From Quadrisphaera setariae (GTDB lineage Bacteria; Actinomycetota; Actinomycetes; Actinomycetales; Quadrisphaeraceae), in assembly GCF_008041935.1 (NCBI RefSeq), contig NZ_VKAC01000003.1, positions 310,001 through 374,000 of the forward strand: 64,000 nucleotides of DNA, written 5' to 3'. The position numbers were made by a program, and so were the translations under genes. Of this stretch, positions 1 through 12,137 are shown piece by piece. Position 1 is the stretch's first letter, and each line of letters begins with the position of its first letter. The notes under the pieces were generated by a model, which worked only from the letters and a program-made list of their open reading frames with translations, made no database searches and was not told the DNA's origin.

Positions 1-10
1 CCTCCTCCTC

Positions 11-1888
<1,878 letters not shown>

Positions 1889-1919
1889 CACGCTGCTGAC
1901 CGGTTGACCGGCTGACCGC

Positions 1920-1957
1920 CAGGTGGGCGCCGGGGCTCAAGCCCCGGCGCCCACCTG
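1920..1957 (+). terminator. Strong hairpin after leuA
   Basis: A perfect 17-bp GC stem (1920-1936 with 1941-1957) with a TCAA loop starts 32 nt after the leuA stop. No U-tract follows, as is common for actinobacterial terminators. It separates leuA from the GGDEF gene. Confidence 0.8.
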
Positions 1958-2010
1958 CCGAAGCCACGTCGACGGCGGAGTGCGGGGGCGCTCGGCCGGG
2001 GGAGGTCGAC

Positions 2011-3624
2011 GTGGCTGGTGGAGCGCTCGTGGTGCACGGGCTGCCCGGACCCTTCCACGCGGTGGTGGACGAGGCCGGGGACCTCCTCGACGCGTGCGAC
2101 TTCCGCGCCTGCGCAGCCCGTTGCGAGGCCGCGCTGCCGTGGGTCGAGGCGCTCGGGGACCGCAGCACCGCCGGCTACCTGCGCTACGTCGGTGCCCTCG
2201 CGCTGGTGGAGCTGGTCGAGCTGGACCGCGCCGGTGAGCTCCTGGAGGAGCTCCTGGGCGCCCCTGCGGGCCAGGACCCGCTGTGGCGGGCCAAGGCGCT
2301 GGCCCTGGCCGCGGAGATCGCGTTCACGCGGGGTCGGCCCGCCCGGGGCGTCGAGCACCTCGCGGAGGCCCTCGGCCTGCTGGAGTCCACCGGGTCGCGC
2401 CACGTCAACCGCCTCTCCGCGACCATGGCCTCCGGCCTGGCGCTGCAGGCGGCGGGCGTCCACCCGGAGGCGGAGGTCCTCCTGCGGCGAGTGCTGGCCG
2501 ACGTGCCCGGCACTCCCGGTGTCAGTGAGCTCAACGTGCTGCCCGAGCTGGTGCTCCTCGTGGCCGAGCGCGCCGCCGGCGCGCAGCTGCGCGGTGAGCC
2601 GGCCGAGGCCGACCACCAGTGGGGCAGGGTGCTGGAGCTCTCGCTGCGCTGGCGCCGGCGCGGTGTCCTCGAGGGCGAGGCGTCGCAGGTGCTGAGGTCG
2701 TCCGCTGCCGAGGCGCTCGCGTGGCAGCGGCTGGGTGACCACGCCGCGGCCAGCGCGGCCGGCGCCGCCGTCGGGAGCGGCCTGCTCGGCGCTGCCCGCT
2801 CGGGAGCCCTCCTGGGCAGGGTGGAGGGCGTCATGGCGCGGCTGCACCTGGCGGGGGAGGCGCACCACCGCGGCCATGCCGCGGCCGCTCGCACCCACCT
2901 CGACGAGGCCCTCGCCGAGACCCGCCGCACCGAGCCCGGCGTGTGGGCGTACACCGTGCTCGCGGCGCTGGCTGAGCTGGACGCCGAGGAGCGGCGCTCC
3001 CTGCACGGCGAGGACGCCCGCCCCGACCGCTGGAAGGAGCTGGCCCAGGCGCTGCTGGTGCGCACCGCGGCGAGCAGCCGCGCGATCGCCTCGGAGCTGG
3101 AGGCCCGCCGCCGCGCCGCGCGCGCCGCGGACGCGCACGACGCCGCGGCCCTCGCCGTCCTCACCGATCCCCTGACGGGGGTGACCAACCGGCGTGGCCT
3201 GGACGAGGCGCTCCGGGCAGCGGCTCGCGACGGCACCGAGGTGGCGGCGTGCTTCGTGGACGTCGACAGGTTCAAGGCCGTCAACGACGGCTTCTCCCAC
3301 GAGGTGGGCGACGAGGTGCTGCGCCGCGTGGCGACGCTGCTCGTGGACGTCACGCGCGGCCACGACCTCGTGGCGCGCTACGGCGGCGACGAGTTCGTGG
3401 TGCTCAGCGGCCATCCACGAGACCTCGCCGCCCTGGGGCAGCGCGTGGTCGACGAGGTGGCGGCGCTGCCCTGGGCGCAGGTGGCGCCCGGTCTGCGGGT
3501 GAGCGTGTCGGTGGGCGTGACGGGACCGCTGGCCGCCCACGCCGTGCTCGCCTCCGCGGACGCGGCGATGCTCGACGCCAAGCGGCGGGGCCGCGCCCGC
3601 GCCGTGGTGCGCCGCGCCTCCTGA
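2011..3624 (+). CDS. GGDEF diguanylate cyclase with TPR-like N-terminal region
   Basis: Probably makes cyclic di-GMP from two GTP. The GGDEF domain occupies about residues 385-537, with the opening LTDPLTGVTNRRGL, an intact GGDEF at 458-462, and an RGHD inhibitory-site motif (RxxD) exactly five residues earlier, so product inhibition is likely. The first 370 residues are Ala/Leu-rich amphipathic helices resembling tetratricopeptide repeats; no membrane segment is apparent, so the protein is probably a cytoplasmic sensor. The GTG start has a GGGGGAGG ribosome site just upstream. There is no adjacent EAL gene, but a PilZ receptor gene lies about 8.5 kb downstream. The input signal is unknown. 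Confidence 0.85.
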   Translation: MAGGALVVHGLPGPFHAVVDEAGDLLDACDFRACAARCEAALPWVEALGDRSTAGYLRYVGALALVELVELDRAGELLEELLGAPAGQDPLWRAKALALAAEIAFTRGRPARGVEHLAEALGLLESTGSRHVNRLSATMASGLALQAAGVHPEAEVLLRRVLADVPGTPGVSELNVLPELVLLVAERAAGAQLRGEPAEADHQWGRVLELSLRWRRRGVLEGEASQVLRSSAAEALAWQRLGDHAAASAAGAAVGSGLLGAARSGALLGRVEGVMARLHLAGEAHHRGHAAAARTHLDEALAETRRTEPGVWAYTVLAALAELDAEERRSLHGEDARPDRWKELAQALLVRTAASSRAIASELEARRRAARAADAHDAAALAVLTDPLTGVTNRRGLDEALRAAARDGTEVAACFVDVDRFKAVNDGFSHEVGDEVLRRVATLLVDVTRGHDLVARYGGDEFVVLSGHPRDLAALGQRVVDEVAALPWAQVAPGLRVSVSVGVTGPLAAHAVLASADAAMLDAKRRGRARAVVRRAS

Positions 3625-3627
3625 CCC

Positions 3628-4476
3628 TCAGGCGGCGGGTCGCACGCCGCGGGCGCGCACCACCAGCGGTGCGGCCAGGACGAGGACGGCCGCGACCACG
3701 GCGACCACCGAGACCACCGGCGCCTCCGGCTGGCCCGACCACCGGCCGACGGCGATCCACGCCAGGCCCCACGCGAGCGACAGCGCGGGAGCGACCCTTC
3801 CCCGGCCGGCGACGGCCAGGACCCAGCCGACCCCCGCCGCCACCACGAGGACGACGACGGCGAGCGCGGTCGCGAGCGCACCCGTGGCCGGCGCGCCACC
3901 GGCGACGAGGGCCGCTGAGGCGTTGGCGACGGTGGCGATGCTGACCCAGCCCAGGTAGAGGCCGATGACGCCGTCGAGCAGCACCGGCTGCAGGGAGGAG
4001 CGTGCGCCACCCCGGCTGGACGAGGCCGTCGACCTCAGCCGGGAGAAGGCCACGACCAGCACCGCCAGCAGCGCGAGGATCGCCACCAGCGAGCCGAGCA
4101 CCGACCCGGCCTGCACCACGAGGATCCATGCGGCGTTGAGGAGCAGGGACGCCACCACCCACCAGCCGGTGGCCCGCTGGCGCTCGTCGTGCCGCTGGGA
4201 GGGCAGGAGCTGGTGGACCGCCAGCGCCACGAGCCCGGCGTAGACGACCGACCAGATGGCGAACGCCGGGCCCGCCGGCGCGACCAGCGTGGAGCTGGCC
4301 GACAGGGCGCCGCCGGCCGCCTGGGCGATGGGGGTGCCCACCACGGCGCCCGACCCCAGGAAGCCGCCGACGACGGCGACGACGGCGCTGACGGCGACGG
4401 CGGCGGTGCGCGTGCCGTCGGACGAGCGCCGGTCCGCGGTGCCGAGGCGGGCTGCGGCTGTCGGGCTGCTGGACAT
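3628..4476 (-). CDS. TspO/MBR-like tryptophan-rich membrane protein
   Basis: A 282-aa integral membrane protein with about seven hydrophobic segments and short charged loops. The stretch AGPAFAIWSVVYAGLVAL and the later LNAAWILVVQAGS resemble the tryptophan-rich TspO/MBR-related family (five-helix tetrapyrrole/lipid-binding proteins and longer bacterial relatives). It is longer than classical TspO (about 160 aa), so exact family membership is uncertain. The ATG follows TACCGT and 6 nt, a leaderless-type promoter. It is divergent from recO with only 26 nt between starts, and convergent with the GGDEF gene (3-nt gap). Confidence 0.6.
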   Translation of the reverse strand: MSSSPTAAARLGTADRRSSDGTRTAAVAVSAVVAVVGGFLGSGAVVGTPIAQAAGGALSASSTLVAPAGPAFAIWSVVYAGLVALAVHQLLPSQRHDERQRATGWWVVASLLLNAAWILVVQAGSVLGSLVAILALLAVLVVAFSRLRSTASSSRGGARSSLQPVLLDGVIGLYLGWVSIATVANASAALVAGGAPATGALATALAVVVLVVAAGVGWVLAVAGRGRVAPALSLAWGLAWIAVGRWSGQPEAPVVSVVAVVAAVLVLAAPLVVRARGVRPAA

Positions 4477-4502
4477 GCGATCACGGTAGGTCTGTCGGAG
4501 CT

Positions 4503-5264
4503 GTGCGGCACGATGAGTCCGTGCGCACCTACCGGGACGAGGCCGTGGTGCTGCGAACCCACAAGCTGGGCGAGGCCGACCGGATCGTCACGCTGCTCAC
4601 CCGCCACCACGGGCGCGTGCGGGCGGTGGGCAAGGGGGTGCGCCGCACCTCGAGCCGGTTCGGGGCCCGGCTGGAGCCGTACATGCTGCTCGACGTGCAG
4701 CTGCACGTCGGCCGCTCCCTCGACGTCGTCCAGCAGGTCGAGACGCTGGCCCCCTACGGCAGGTTCCTCGCGGAGGACTACGCGCGGTGGACGGCGGCAG
4801 CTGCCATCGCCGAGACCGCCGAGCGGATGACCAGCGAGGAGCGCGAGCCGGCCACCCAGCAGTTCCTGCTGGTCGTGGGCGCGCTGCGCACCCTGGCCGG
4901 CGGGCAGCACGACGCCTCCCTGGTGCTGGACGCCTACCTGCTGCGCGCCATGGCGGTGGCGGGGTGGGGCGCCAGCCTGGCGGCGTGCGCCGTGTGCGGC
5001 GACCCGAGCGCCGCTTCGGTCGACCACCCGGCCTTCGCCGTCGCCTCCGGGGGAGTGGTCTGCCGGGAGTGCCGTCCGCCGGGGGCCGCCGCACCGGACG
5101 TGCGGACCCTCGCGCTGCTGCAGCAGCTGCTCTCGGGAGACTGGGACCGTGCCGACGCCTCCGAGGTGCGCCAGCGCCGGGAGGGCAGCGGCCTGGTGGC
5201 CGCCTACCTGCAGTGGCACCTGGAGCGGGCGGTGCGGTCGCTGCCCCTGGTCGAGAGGGCGTGA
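4503..5264 (+). CDS. recO: DNA repair protein RecO
   Basis: Mediator of RecFOR recombinational repair; it anneals complementary strands and helps load RecA on SSB-coated DNA. The 253-aa length is typical. The N-terminal OB-fold is seen in YRDEAVVLRTHKLGEADRIV, followed by a helical domain and a zinc-finger region with CAVCGDPS (CxxC) and VCRECR (CxxC). The GTG at 4503 lies 10 nt after a TAGGTC -10-like element. A second GTG at 4521 gives the MRTYRDE start usual in homologues. RecO followed by uppS is a recurrent actinobacterial order. Confidence 0.95.
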   Translation: MRHDESVRTYRDEAVVLRTHKLGEADRIVTLLTRHHGRVRAVGKGVRRTSSRFGARLEPYMLLDVQLHVGRSLDVVQQVETLAPYGRFLAEDYARWTAAAAIAETAERMTSEEREPATQQFLLVVGALRTLAGGQHDASLVLDAYLLRAMAVAGWGASLAACAVCGDPSAASVDHPAFAVASGGVVCRECRPPGAAAPDVRTLALLQQLLSGDWDRADASEVRQRREGSGLVAAYLQWHLERAVRSLPLVERA

Positions 5265-5323
5265 GCGCGTGGGCCGTGCAGAGACGGTGAGCAGCCGGTG
5301 AGCAGCGTCGTGGGGAGCACCTG

Positions 5324-6196
5324 GTGAGGGGCCGGCGGTCGTCGTCGTCGACGACGGCGGGGGCGCCCCGTCGCACCGCGCCCGTCGTCGCGCCGCCCCC
5401 GCACCCCTCGGGCGCGCGCCCTCCGGCCGTGCCGTCCGAGCTGGTGCCGAAGCACGTGGCCATCGTCATGGACGGCAACGGGCGGTGGGCGAACGCCCGC
5501 GGGCTGCCGCGCGTGGAGGGCCACAAGATGGGCGAGGCGTCCCTGCTGGACGTGGTCGCCGGTGCCGTCGAGATCGGCGTCCAGCACGTCTCGGCCTACG
5601 CGTTCTCCACGGAGAACTGGAAGCGCTCCCCGGAGGAGGTGCGCTTCCTCATGGGCTTCAACCGCGACGTCATCCGCCGCCGCCGCGACACCATGCACGA
5701 GTGGGGCGTGCGCGTCCGGTGGGCGGGCCGCCGTCCTCGGCTGTGGCGCAGCGTCATCAAGGAGCTGGAGGAGGCCGAGCAGCTGACCGCCGGCAACTCC
5801 ACCTGCACCCTCACCATGTGCGTCAACTACGGAGGCCGGGCGGAGATCGCCGACGCCGCCAAGGCGCTGGCCCGCGAGGTGGCGGCCGGGCGGCTCGATC
5901 CCGAGAAGATCGATGAGCGCGCCCTGGCCCGCCACCTCGACGAGCCCGACCTACCGGACGTCGACCTCTTCCTGCGCACCAGCGGTGAGCAGCGGACGTC
6001 CAACTTCATGCTGTGGCAGTCCGCCTACGCGGAGCTGATGTTCGTCGACACGCCGTGGCCCGACGTCGACCGCCGCGTCCTGTGGCGCGCCGTCGAGGAC
6101 TACGCCCGCCGCGACCGCCGCTACGGAGGAGCCCTGGACCGGCCGGCCGAGGCCGAGCCCGCGGGTGCGGGCCTGGCTGGCGGTCAGACCGGCTGA
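5324..6196 (+). CDS. uppS: Di-trans,poly-cis-polyprenyl diphosphate synthase (UppS family)
   Basis: Condenses isopentenyl diphosphate units on a short prenyl diphosphate to give the C50/C55 lipid carrier of peptidoglycan precursors. After a 40-residue low-complexity N-terminus the catalytic [13 protein letters not shown] appears (Asp of MDGNGRW binds the diphosphate). [12 protein letters not shown] and the C-terminal [18 protein letters not shown], with the conserved Arg and Ser, follow. The 290-aa length fits actinobacterial Z-prenyl synthases. GTG start with GGGGAG upstream, 59 nt after recO, probably co-transcribed. Chain length cannot be told from sequence. Confidence 0.95.
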   Translation: MRGRRSSSSTTAGAPRRTAPVVAPPPHPSGARPPAVPSELVPKHVAIVMDGNGRWANARGLPRVEGHKMGEASLLDVVAGAVEIGVQHVSAYAFSTENWKRSPEEVRFLMGFNRDVIRRRRDTMHEWGVRVRWAGRRPRLWRSVIKELEEAEQLTAGNSTCTLTMCVNYGGRAEIADAAKALAREVAAGRLDPEKIDERALARHLDEPDLPDVDLFLRTSGEQRTSNFMLWQSAYAELMFVDTPWPDVDRRVLWRAVEDYARRDRRYGGALDRPAEAEPAGAGLAGGQTG

Positions 6197-6200
6197 CCGG

Positions 6201-6264
6201 CCGTCCCTGGCGCTGGGCTCGGTGAGCCTGACGAGCCCGGGACGGCGGTCGCTCTTCAGCGACC
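6201..6264. terminator. Two back-to-back hairpins between uppS and pckG
   Basis: Hairpin one pairs CCGTCCC (6201-6207) plus GGGCTCG (6215-6221) with CGAGCCCGGGACGG (6232-6245), giving 14 bp with a 7-nt bulge. Hairpin two is a perfect 7-bp stem, 6247-6253 with 6258-6264, loop CTTC. They sit between two convergent stops and plausibly terminate one gene each. Confidence 0.65.
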
Positions 6265-6270
6265 AGCGGT

Positions 6271-8112
6271 TCACGCGGCGCCCAGGGCGCCGCCCGAGCG
6301 CTGGCGCAGCTCCTCGAGCTGGGCCAGCAGCGGAGCGGGGACCCGGTCGCCGAAGAGCGCGAAGAGCTCGGCCACGCCGTCGGCCTCGCGGGCGTAGTCG
6401 GCCGGGTCGGCCGTGAGCAGCTCCTCGAGGGCCTCGCGGGCGAGGTCGATCCCGGCGACGTCGAGGTCCTCCGTGCGCGGCACGAGACCGGCGGGGGTGT
6501 CGACGGCGTCGACGCGGCCCTCGAGGCGGGCCACCACCCACTCCAGCACGCGGCTGTTCTCGCCGAAGCCCGGCCACAGGAAGCCGCCGTCGGCGTCCTT
6601 GCGGAACCAGTTGACGGAGAAGAGGGCGGGGGCGTTCTCGCCGAGCAGCTCGCCCTGCTCCAGCCAGTGGCTCCAGTGGTCCGCGGCGTTGTAGCCGGTG
6701 AAGGGGAGCATCGCGAACGGGTCGCGGCGGACCTCGCCGACCACGCCCTCGGCGGCGGCGGTCTTCTCCGAGGCCATGGTGGCCCCGAGGAACACGCCGT
6801 GCGCCCAGTCGCGGGCCTGGGCCACGAGCGGCACGGTGGTCGCGCGTCGGCCGCCGAAGAGGATCGCGTCCACGACGACGCCCTCGGGGTCGTCCCAGGA
6901 GTCGGCCAGCGTCGGGCACTGCTCCGCCGCCACGGTGAACCGGGCGTTCGGGTGGGCGGCGGGCCTGCCGGACTCCGGCGACCACGGCTGGCCGGTCCAG
7001 TCGACCAGCCCCAGCGGCGGGGTGGGCGTGAGCCCCTCCCACCAGACGTCGCCGTCGGCGGTCTGGGCGCAGTTGGTGAAGATGGTGTTGCCCCACAGCA
7101 TCTGGTGCGCGGCCGGGTTGGTCGCCTCGGAGGTGCCGGGGGCCACGCCGAAGAAGCCGGCCTCGGGGTTGATGGCGCGCAGGCGGCCCTGCTCGTCGCG
7201 ACGCATCCAGACGATGTCGTCGCCGAGGGTCTCGACCTTCCAGCCGGGCAGGCTGGGCGTCATCATCGCGAAGTTGGTCTTGCCGCACGCCGAGGGGAAC
7301 GCGCCGGCCACGTGGTACTGCCTGCCCTCGGGGCTGGTGACGCGCACGAGGAGCATGTGCTCGGCGAGCCAGCCCTCCTCGCGCCCCATGGCCGAGGCGA
7401 TGCGCAGGGCGAAGCACTTCTTGCCCAGCAGCGCGTTGCCGCCGTAGCCGGAGCCGAAGCTCCAGATCTGCCGGCTCTCGGGGAAGTGCGCGATGAGCTT
7501 GGTCTCGTTGGAGGGCCACGCGACGTCCTCGCGCACCGGCTGGCCGAACTCGTCCTCCAGCGGGTACCCGACCGAGTGCACCGCGGGCACCCACGGGGCA
7601 CCGGCCTCGATGAGCTCGCGGGCAGCGGTGCCCACGCGGGTCATCGTGCCCATGGAGAGCACGGCGTAGAGGGAGTCGGTCACCTGCACGCCGAGCTGGG
7701 AGATGGGACCGCCGACCGGGCCCATGGAGAAGGGCACCACCCACATGGTGCGGCCGCGCATGCTGCCGTCGAAGAGCTCGACCAGCTCGGCCTCGAGGTC
7801 CACCGGGTCGCGCCAGTTGTTGGTGGGGCCGGCGTCGTCGGGGTCGGTGGTGGCGATGACGGTGCGGTCCTCGACGCGGGCGACGTCGTCGGGGGCCGAG
7901 CGCACGAGGTAGCTGCCGTAGTGGGGCTCGGGCAGCGGCTCGAGGGTGCCCTTGCGCACGCCCATGGCGATGAGGCGGTGGCGCTCGGCGCCCGAGCCGT
8001 CGCACCACACGACGCGCGCCGGCTTGGTGAGCTCAGCGATGCGGGCCACCCACGCGTGGACGTCGGGGACCTCGGAGCCGGTGGTGGTGGGGTTGTCGTC
8101 GATGAGGGTCAT
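6271..8112 (-). CDS. pckG: Phosphoenolpyruvate carboxykinase (GTP)
   Basis: Converts oxaloacetate plus GTP to phosphoenolpyruvate, CO2 and GDP, the entry step of gluconeogenesis. The 613-aa length matches GTP-type enzymes. Landmarks are the FPSACGKTNFAM P-loop near residue 281, the GSGYGGNALLGKKC substrate/metal region, and the WPSNETKLIAHFPE and TNNWRDP motifs. ATG at 8112 was chosen over upstream codons because GAGGAG lies just upstream; the extra N-terminal residues of the longer frame are low-complexity. It is transcribed away from a RamB-like regulator, which suits a gene controlled by acetate/fatty-acid carbon status. Confidence 0.97.
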   Translation of the reverse strand: MTLIDDNPTTTGSEVPDVHAWVARIAELTKPARVVWCDGSGAERHRLIAMGVRKGTLEPLPEPHYGSYLVRSAPDDVARVEDRTVIATTDPDDAGPTNNWRDPVDLEAELVELFDGSMRGRTMWVVPFSMGPVGGPISQLGVQVTDSLYAVLSMGTMTRVGTAARELIEAGAPWVPAVHSVGYPLEDEFGQPVREDVAWPSNETKLIAHFPESRQIWSFGSGYGGNALLGKKCFALRIASAMGREEGWLAEHMLLVRVTSPEGRQYHVAGAFPSACGKTNFAMMTPSLPGWKVETLGDDIVWMRRDEQGRLRAINPEAGFFGVAPGTSEATNPAAHQMLWGNTIFTNCAQTADGDVWWEGLTPTPPLGLVDWTGQPWSPESGRPAAHPNARFTVAAEQCPTLADSWDDPEGVVVDAILFGGRRATTVPLVAQARDWAHGVFLGATMASEKTAAAEGVVGEVRRDPFAMLPFTGYNAADHWSHWLEQGELLGENAPALFSVNWFRKDADGGFLWPGFGENSRVLEWVVARLEGRVDAVDTPAGLVPRTEDLDVAGIDLAREALEELLTADPADYAREADGVAELFALFGDRVPAPLLAQLEELRQRSGGALGAA

Positions 8113-8202
8113 GTCGGCTCTCCTCGGTGGGGGGTTCGGGGGTGCTTCGGGCTTCTGACCCCTACAGTTCCCCGTCCGCAACCCCCTCTACAGGCCTGCG
8201 CC

Positions 8203-8231
8203 TTGTGAAGAAGCGCGTTTCTTGCGATAGC
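8203..8231 (+). promoter_or_regulatory. Promoter of the RamB-like gene with an inverted repeat in its spacer
   Basis: TTGTGA (8203-8208), a 17-nt spacer and GATAGC (8226-8231) precede the GTG at 8241 by 9 nt, implying a leaderless mRNA. The spacer contains AAGAA-N6-TTCTT (8208-8223), an AT-rich inverted repeat that stands out in this GC-rich DNA. I infer an autoregulatory operator; it could also act on the divergent pckG. Confidence 0.5.
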
Positions 8232-8240
8232 GTCAAGTCC

Positions 8241-9689
8241 GTGACGGCACCCGGCGCCTCCACGGACCCGCTGACCCTCGGGCGGCGCGTCCGCCACCTG
8301 CGCACCCAGCGCGGGCTGACGCTCGACCAGCTCGCCGCGGACACCGGCGTGTCCGCCAGCCAGCTCTCCCTGGTGGAGAACGGGCACCGCGAGCCCAAGC
8401 TCGGGCTGCTCTCCGCGCTCGCCGCCGCCCTCGGCGTGCCCGCGGGCTCCCTGCTCGACCCCGAGCCGCCCACGCGCCGCGCCGCCCTGGAGATCGCCCT
8501 GGAGCGGGCGCAGTCCAGCCCGGCCTACGCCCGCCTCGGGCTGCCCGCCGTGCGGCCGTCCAAGACCCTGCCCACCGAGGCCCTCGAGGCGCTCGTGGGC
8601 CTGCACGGCGAGCTGCGCCGCCGCGACGAGGCCGCCTCCGCCACGCCAGAAGAGGCGCGCCGCGCCAACACCGAGCTGCGCCAGACGATGCGGGCGGTCC
8701 ACAACCACCTGCCGGAGCTGGAGGAGCTCGCCGAGCGCCAGCTGCGCGCCGCCAAGCACGCCGGCGGCCCGCTGACCCACCGCACCGTGGCCCGCATGGC
8801 CGCCGACCTCGGCCTGACGATCATCCACGTCGACGACCTGCCGCACTCCACGCGCACGGTCACCGACCTCGAGAACGGCCGCATCTACCTGCCGCCGGTC
8901 TCGATCCCCGGCGGCCACGGCCTGCGCTCCCTGGCGCTGCAGGCCATGGCCCACCAGCTGCTCAAGCACTCAGCCCCCGTCGACTACGCCGACTTCCTGC
9001 GCCAGCGCATGGAGATCAACTACTACGCGTCCGCGTGCCTGGTGCCCCGCACGCCCGCGCTGGAGCTGCTCAGGTCCGCCAAGGCCGCCAAGGACCTCGC
9101 CGTGGAGGACCTGCGCGACGCGTTCGGCATCACCCACGAGACCGCGGCCTGGCGCCTCACCAACCTCGCCATGCACGACCTCGACATCCCCGTGCACTTC
9201 CTGCGCGTCACCGAGGACGGCTCCCTGACCAAGGGCTACGAGGACGACGGCGTCGGGTTCCCCGCCGACGCCGGCGGCGCCGTCGAGGGGCAGTACGTCT
9301 GCCGGCGGTGGGCCGCGCGCGCCGTCTTCAGCCAGCGCGACCGCACCACCGAGTTCCACCAGTACACCGACACCCCCGCCGGCACGTTCTGGTGCAGCGC
9401 GCAGACCGGCCGCGACGCCACCGGCAAGCGCTTCTCGATCACGGTGGGCGTGCCCTACGTGCACGCCAAGTGGTTCCGCGGCCGTGACACGCAGGTGCGG
9501 GCCCGGTCCACCTGTCCCGAGGAGGCCTGCTGCCGCCGCCCGCCCACCGAGCTGGCAGACCGCTGGGAGGGCAGGAGCTGGCCGTCGGCCACCATGCACG
9601 CGCACGTGCTGGCGCCGCTGCCCACCGGCGCCTTCCCCGGGGTCGACGACGCCGAGGTCTACGACTTCCTCGAGCGCCACGCCCGCTGA
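8241..9689 (+). CDS. RamB/ScfR-type XRE regulator with IrrE-like domain
   Basis: A 482-aa DNA-binding regulator. The N-terminal helix-turn-helix (residues about 12-70; LTLDQLAADTGVSASQLSLVE) is followed by an IrrE/ImmA-like region and a C-terminal domain typical of short-chain-fatty-acyl regulators (cysteine-bearing CPEEACCRRPP, then ATMHAHVLAPLPTGAFPG). This architecture is that of RamB, which controls acetate, glyoxylate and propionate genes in actinobacteria. GTG 8241 was chosen because it starts the recognisable domain and sits at the predicted transcription start; an in-frame extension to 8127 lacks support. Divergent from pckG, a plausible target. Confidence 0.82.
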   Translation: MTAPGASTDPLTLGRRVRHLRTQRGLTLDQLAADTGVSASQLSLVENGHREPKLGLLSALAAALGVPAGSLLDPEPPTRRAALEIALERAQSSPAYARLGLPAVRPSKTLPTEALEALVGLHGELRRRDEAASATPEEARRANTELRQTMRAVHNHLPELEELAERQLRAAKHAGGPLTHRTVARMAADLGLTIIHVDDLPHSTRTVTDLENGRIYLPPVSIPGGHGLRSLALQAMAHQLLKHSAPVDYADFLRQRMEINYYASACLVPRTPALELLRSAKAAKDLAVEDLRDAFGITHETAAWRLTNLAMHDLDIPVHFLRVTEDGSLTKGYEDDGVGFPADAGGAVEGQYVCRRWAARAVFSQRDRTTEFHQYTDTPAGTFWCSAQTGRDATGKRFSITVGVPYVHAKWFRGRDTQVRARSTCPEEACCRRPPTELADRWEGRSWPSATMHAHVLAPLPTGAFPGVDDAEVYDFLERHAR

Positions 9690-9728
9690 CCCGCCCCGAC
9701 CCTGCGAGAGACCTGGGAAGATCCTCCG

Positions 9729-10538
9729 ATGCCCACTGACCCCCTGGCCGACCAGCCGAAGCCGCTCATGGTGGTGACGGAGGACCGGCGCCGCATCGCC
9801 ACCTACGACCTGGGCGCCTCCGACGGCCCCGCGGACGCCCCGGTGGTGCTCGCCGTCCACGGCTTCGCCTCGAGCTTCGTGGCCAACTACGTGCGCACCG
9901 GCTGGACGCGCGACCTGCAGCGCGCCGGCGTGCGGGTGCTCGGCGTGGACCAGCGCGGCCACGGCGCCTCCGAGAAGCCCCACACCCGCGACGCCTACTC
10001 CCTGGACCACCTGGTCGAGGACCTGCGCGTGGTGCTCGACACCTACGGCGTGCACGAGGTGGCCTACGTCGGCTACTCCCTGGGCGCCCGCGTCGGGTGG
10101 CGCGCCGCGCTCGACATGCCCGAGCGCATCACCCGCGCGGTGCTCGGCGGCATCCCCGACGGCGCGCCGCTGACCCGCTTCCGCGTGGAGGAGGCCAAGC
10201 ACGCCCTCGCCACCGGCGAGACCCCCTCGGACCGCGTCACCGCCGGCTACCTCACCATGGCCAGCGCCGTGCCGGGCAACGACATCAACGCGCTGGTGGC
10301 GCTCGTGGAGGGGCTGCGCCGCGGTGGCCCCGACGACGACCCCGACCCCCACGACCCGCCGCACATGCCGGTGCTGTTCTGCACCGGCAGCGAGGACGGC
10401 ATCATCGGCGGCTCCAAGCGGCTCGCCGAGGCCACGCCGGGCGGCCGCTTCTACGAGATCCCGGGGCGCCACCACTTCAACGCCCCCGTCTCCCGGCAGT
10501 TCCGCGAGACGGCCATCGACTTCGTGCTCGGGCGCTGA
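9729..10538 (+). CDS. Alpha/beta hydrolase
   Basis: A 269-aa serine hydrolase of the alpha/beta fold, cytoplasmic (no signal peptide). The oxyanion-hole motif [11 protein letters not shown] is near residue 45, the nucleophile elbow GYSLGAR (GxSxG) is near residue 117, an acidic residue lies in [12 protein letters not shown], and the catalytic His is in GRHHFNAP near the C-terminus, so the triad is complete. The natural substrate cannot be inferred. The start ATG follows GAAGAT and 6 nt, a possible leaderless promoter; it lies 39 nt after the RamB-like gene. Confidence 0.85.
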   Translation: MPTDPLADQPKPLMVVTEDRRRIATYDLGASDGPADAPVVLAVHGFASSFVANYVRTGWTRDLQRAGVRVLGVDQRGHGASEKPHTRDAYSLDHLVEDLRVVLDTYGVHEVAYVGYSLGARVGWRAALDMPERITRAVLGGIPDGAPLTRFRVEEAKHALATGETPSDRVTAGYLTMASAVPGNDINALVALVEGLRRGGPDDDPDPHDPPHMPVLFCTGSEDGIIGGSKRLAEATPGGRFYEIPGRHHFNAPVSRQFRETAIDFVLGR

Positions 10539-10578
10539 GGGGGCCGGCGGCCGTCGTCGTCCTGGCGGCGCCGGGTCC

Positions 10579-10584
10579 TAGGCT
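10579..10584 (+). promoter_or_regulatory. -10 element of the glyS promoter
   Basis: TAGGCT at 10579-10584 matches the -10 form seen before many genes here, but lies 40 nt before the glyS GTG, leaving a short leader with a GGAGAG ribosome site (10610-10615). This makes glyS one of the conventionally led genes. Confidence 0.45.
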
Positions 10585-10624
10585 GGAGCGTCCACCGACA
10601 CGCCAGCCGGAGAGGGTCCCCGCC

Positions 10625-12043
<1,419 letters not shown>

Positions 12044-12052
12044 GCACCGCAC

Positions 12053-12103
12053 CAGCGCTTCCGCTGGAGGGGCCGGCCCACGACTCCTCCAGCGGAAACG
12101 CTG
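12053..12103 (+). terminator. Hairpin after glyS
   Basis: An 18-bp stem with one mismatch (12053-12070 with 12086-12103) and a 15-nt loop that contains the palindrome GGCCGGCC. It begins 10 nt after the glyS stop. Confidence 0.75.
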
Positions 12104-12137
12104 ACTGCGACACGCCGCGAGCCCTAGGCTGGCCAGC

